Part shown: positions 63,772-64,000 of the stretch, one piece after another | Numbering within the stretch: the first letter of the stretch is position 1 | Layout of the letters: every line of letters begins with the position of its first letter | Position numbers and translations under genes: made by a program | Notes under the pieces: generated by a model | Seen by the model: only the letters and a program-made list of their open reading frames with translations | What the model was told of the DNA's origin: nothing | The model's database searches: none | Assembly (NCBI RefSeq): GCF_002013465.1 | Contig: NZ_MAFC01000008.1 | Span: 310,001-374,000, forward strand | DNA: 64,000 nucleotides | DNA from: Mycobacterium sp. D16R12 | GTDB lineage: Bacteria; Actinomycetota; Actinomycetes; Mycobacteriales; Mycobacteriaceae | Reading direction: 5' to 3'

Positions 63772-64000
63772 GTGGCCATCTATAAAGATCCGAGTGGGCG
63801 GTCCGCAGGTCCCGTCGCTCTCAAGCTGCGCGGGCTTGCCCTGGCGTTGGTGGTCGCCGCGAGCGGCTACTCGCTCTATCAAGCCGGCATCGGCAGCTAT
63901 GGCCAACCCTTCGAGCTCACGCTCATCACCAACACCATCGGTGAGGGCATGGGCCCCGGTGGCGAGGTGAAGTACCGCGGCTACAACATCGGGCAGGTCA
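63772..64000 (+). CDS. MCE family protein, first of the operon (3' end outside window)
   Basis: GTG 63772, four nt after the permease stop. A single N-terminal membrane helix (GLALALVVAASGYSLYQAG) precedes the start of the MlaD domain, with GGEVKYRGYNIGQV visible at the window edge. The remainder is cut off. It fits an MceA-type subunit that forms part of a lipid-conducting tube. Confidence 0.85.
   Translation, partial: MAIYKDPSGRSAGPVALKLRGLALALVVAASGYSLYQAGIGSYGQPFELTLITNTIGEGMGPGGEVKYRGYNIGQV

Noticed and set aside
1..64000. CRISPR arrays, insertion sequences, prophage, tRNA or rRNA genes
   Set aside because: No regularly spaced identical repeats, transposase or integrase motifs, or tRNA cloverleaf sequences were noticed while reading both strands.

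Overview
The window looks like chromosome of a rapidly growing mycobacterium, most likely of the Mycobacterium abscessus/chelonae group. This is inferred from gene content and order and from the high-GC, GTG-start-rich coding; no database search was run. Three blocks read as the M. tuberculosis Rv0495c-Rv0531 neighbourhood, from memory of that genome and in reverse orientation: positions 1.1-9.3 kb (Rv0531 to Rv0524), 18.4-27.0 kb (Rv0513 to Rv0504c) and 33.4-47.5 kb (Rv0502 to Rv0495c). They are separated by accessory genes. No tRNA, rRNA, CRISPR array, IS element or prophage was seen.

Region by region. 0-1.1 kb is the 3' part of a DUF1214-like gene. 1.1-9.3 kb holds two small membrane proteins, an EspI-like MinD ATPase, a complete system II cytochrome c maturation set (thioredoxin lipoprotein, CcdA, ResB, CcsB), a histidine phosphatase and hemL. 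9.3-18.1 kb is accessory: F420-type reductases, a DUF2236/MpaB-like oxygenase with a divergent TetR regulator, a lipoprotein M13 peptidase, a TauE-type exporter, a copper-type P-ATPase and a methyltransferase. 18.1-25.4 kb is the hemA-hemC-hemD-hemB operon with a glutaredoxin gene upstream and small membrane proteins downstream. 25.5-27.0 kb carries a SerB-like phosphatase and a HadA-like dehydratase. 27-31 kb has an AraC regulator facing a DUF1254 lipoprotein, a hemophore-like protein and a small Cys-repeat secreted protein. 31.3-37.3 kb holds a nitronate monooxygenase-like protein, epimerases, an acyltransferase, the 33-residue ribosomal protein bS22, a BldC-like regulator and proC. 37.4-42.6 kb holds a serine beta-lactamase-fold esterase, an R2-like ligand-binding oxidase (R2lox), an HpnE-like FAD amine oxidase-fold protein, a TetR regulator and two F420-type paralogues. 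42.6-48.4 kb continues with a thioesterase, a TIM-barrel isomerase, an Ala/Pro-rich membrane protein, a Ppx/GppA phosphatase, the Rv0495c homologue and mca.

48.4-60.6 kb is an oxidative lipid or ketone metabolism island. It has two flavin monooxygenases, two tandem SDRs, an EphD-type hydrolase-SDR fusion, a 2Fe-2S flavoreductase, two PF10118 'metal-dependent hydrolases' and a TetR gene. Seven of these genes form one tightly packed minus-strand operon. 60.9-64 kb starts an mce lipid-transport operon (TetR, two YrbE permeases, first MCE protein cut by the window end).

The most interesting points are as follows. The two PF10118 proteins carry the same E...ExxH...E...ExxH pattern as ferritin-like di-iron enzymes, and one is translationally coupled to an electron-transfer reductase. 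A perfect CRP-type site (TGTGA-N6-TCACA) precedes r2lox. A CsoR-type palindrome lies 9 nt in front of the copper ATPase start. A 33-nt degenerate tandem repeat separates hemA and hemC. One of the two monooxygenases has lost the BVMO fingerprint histidine.
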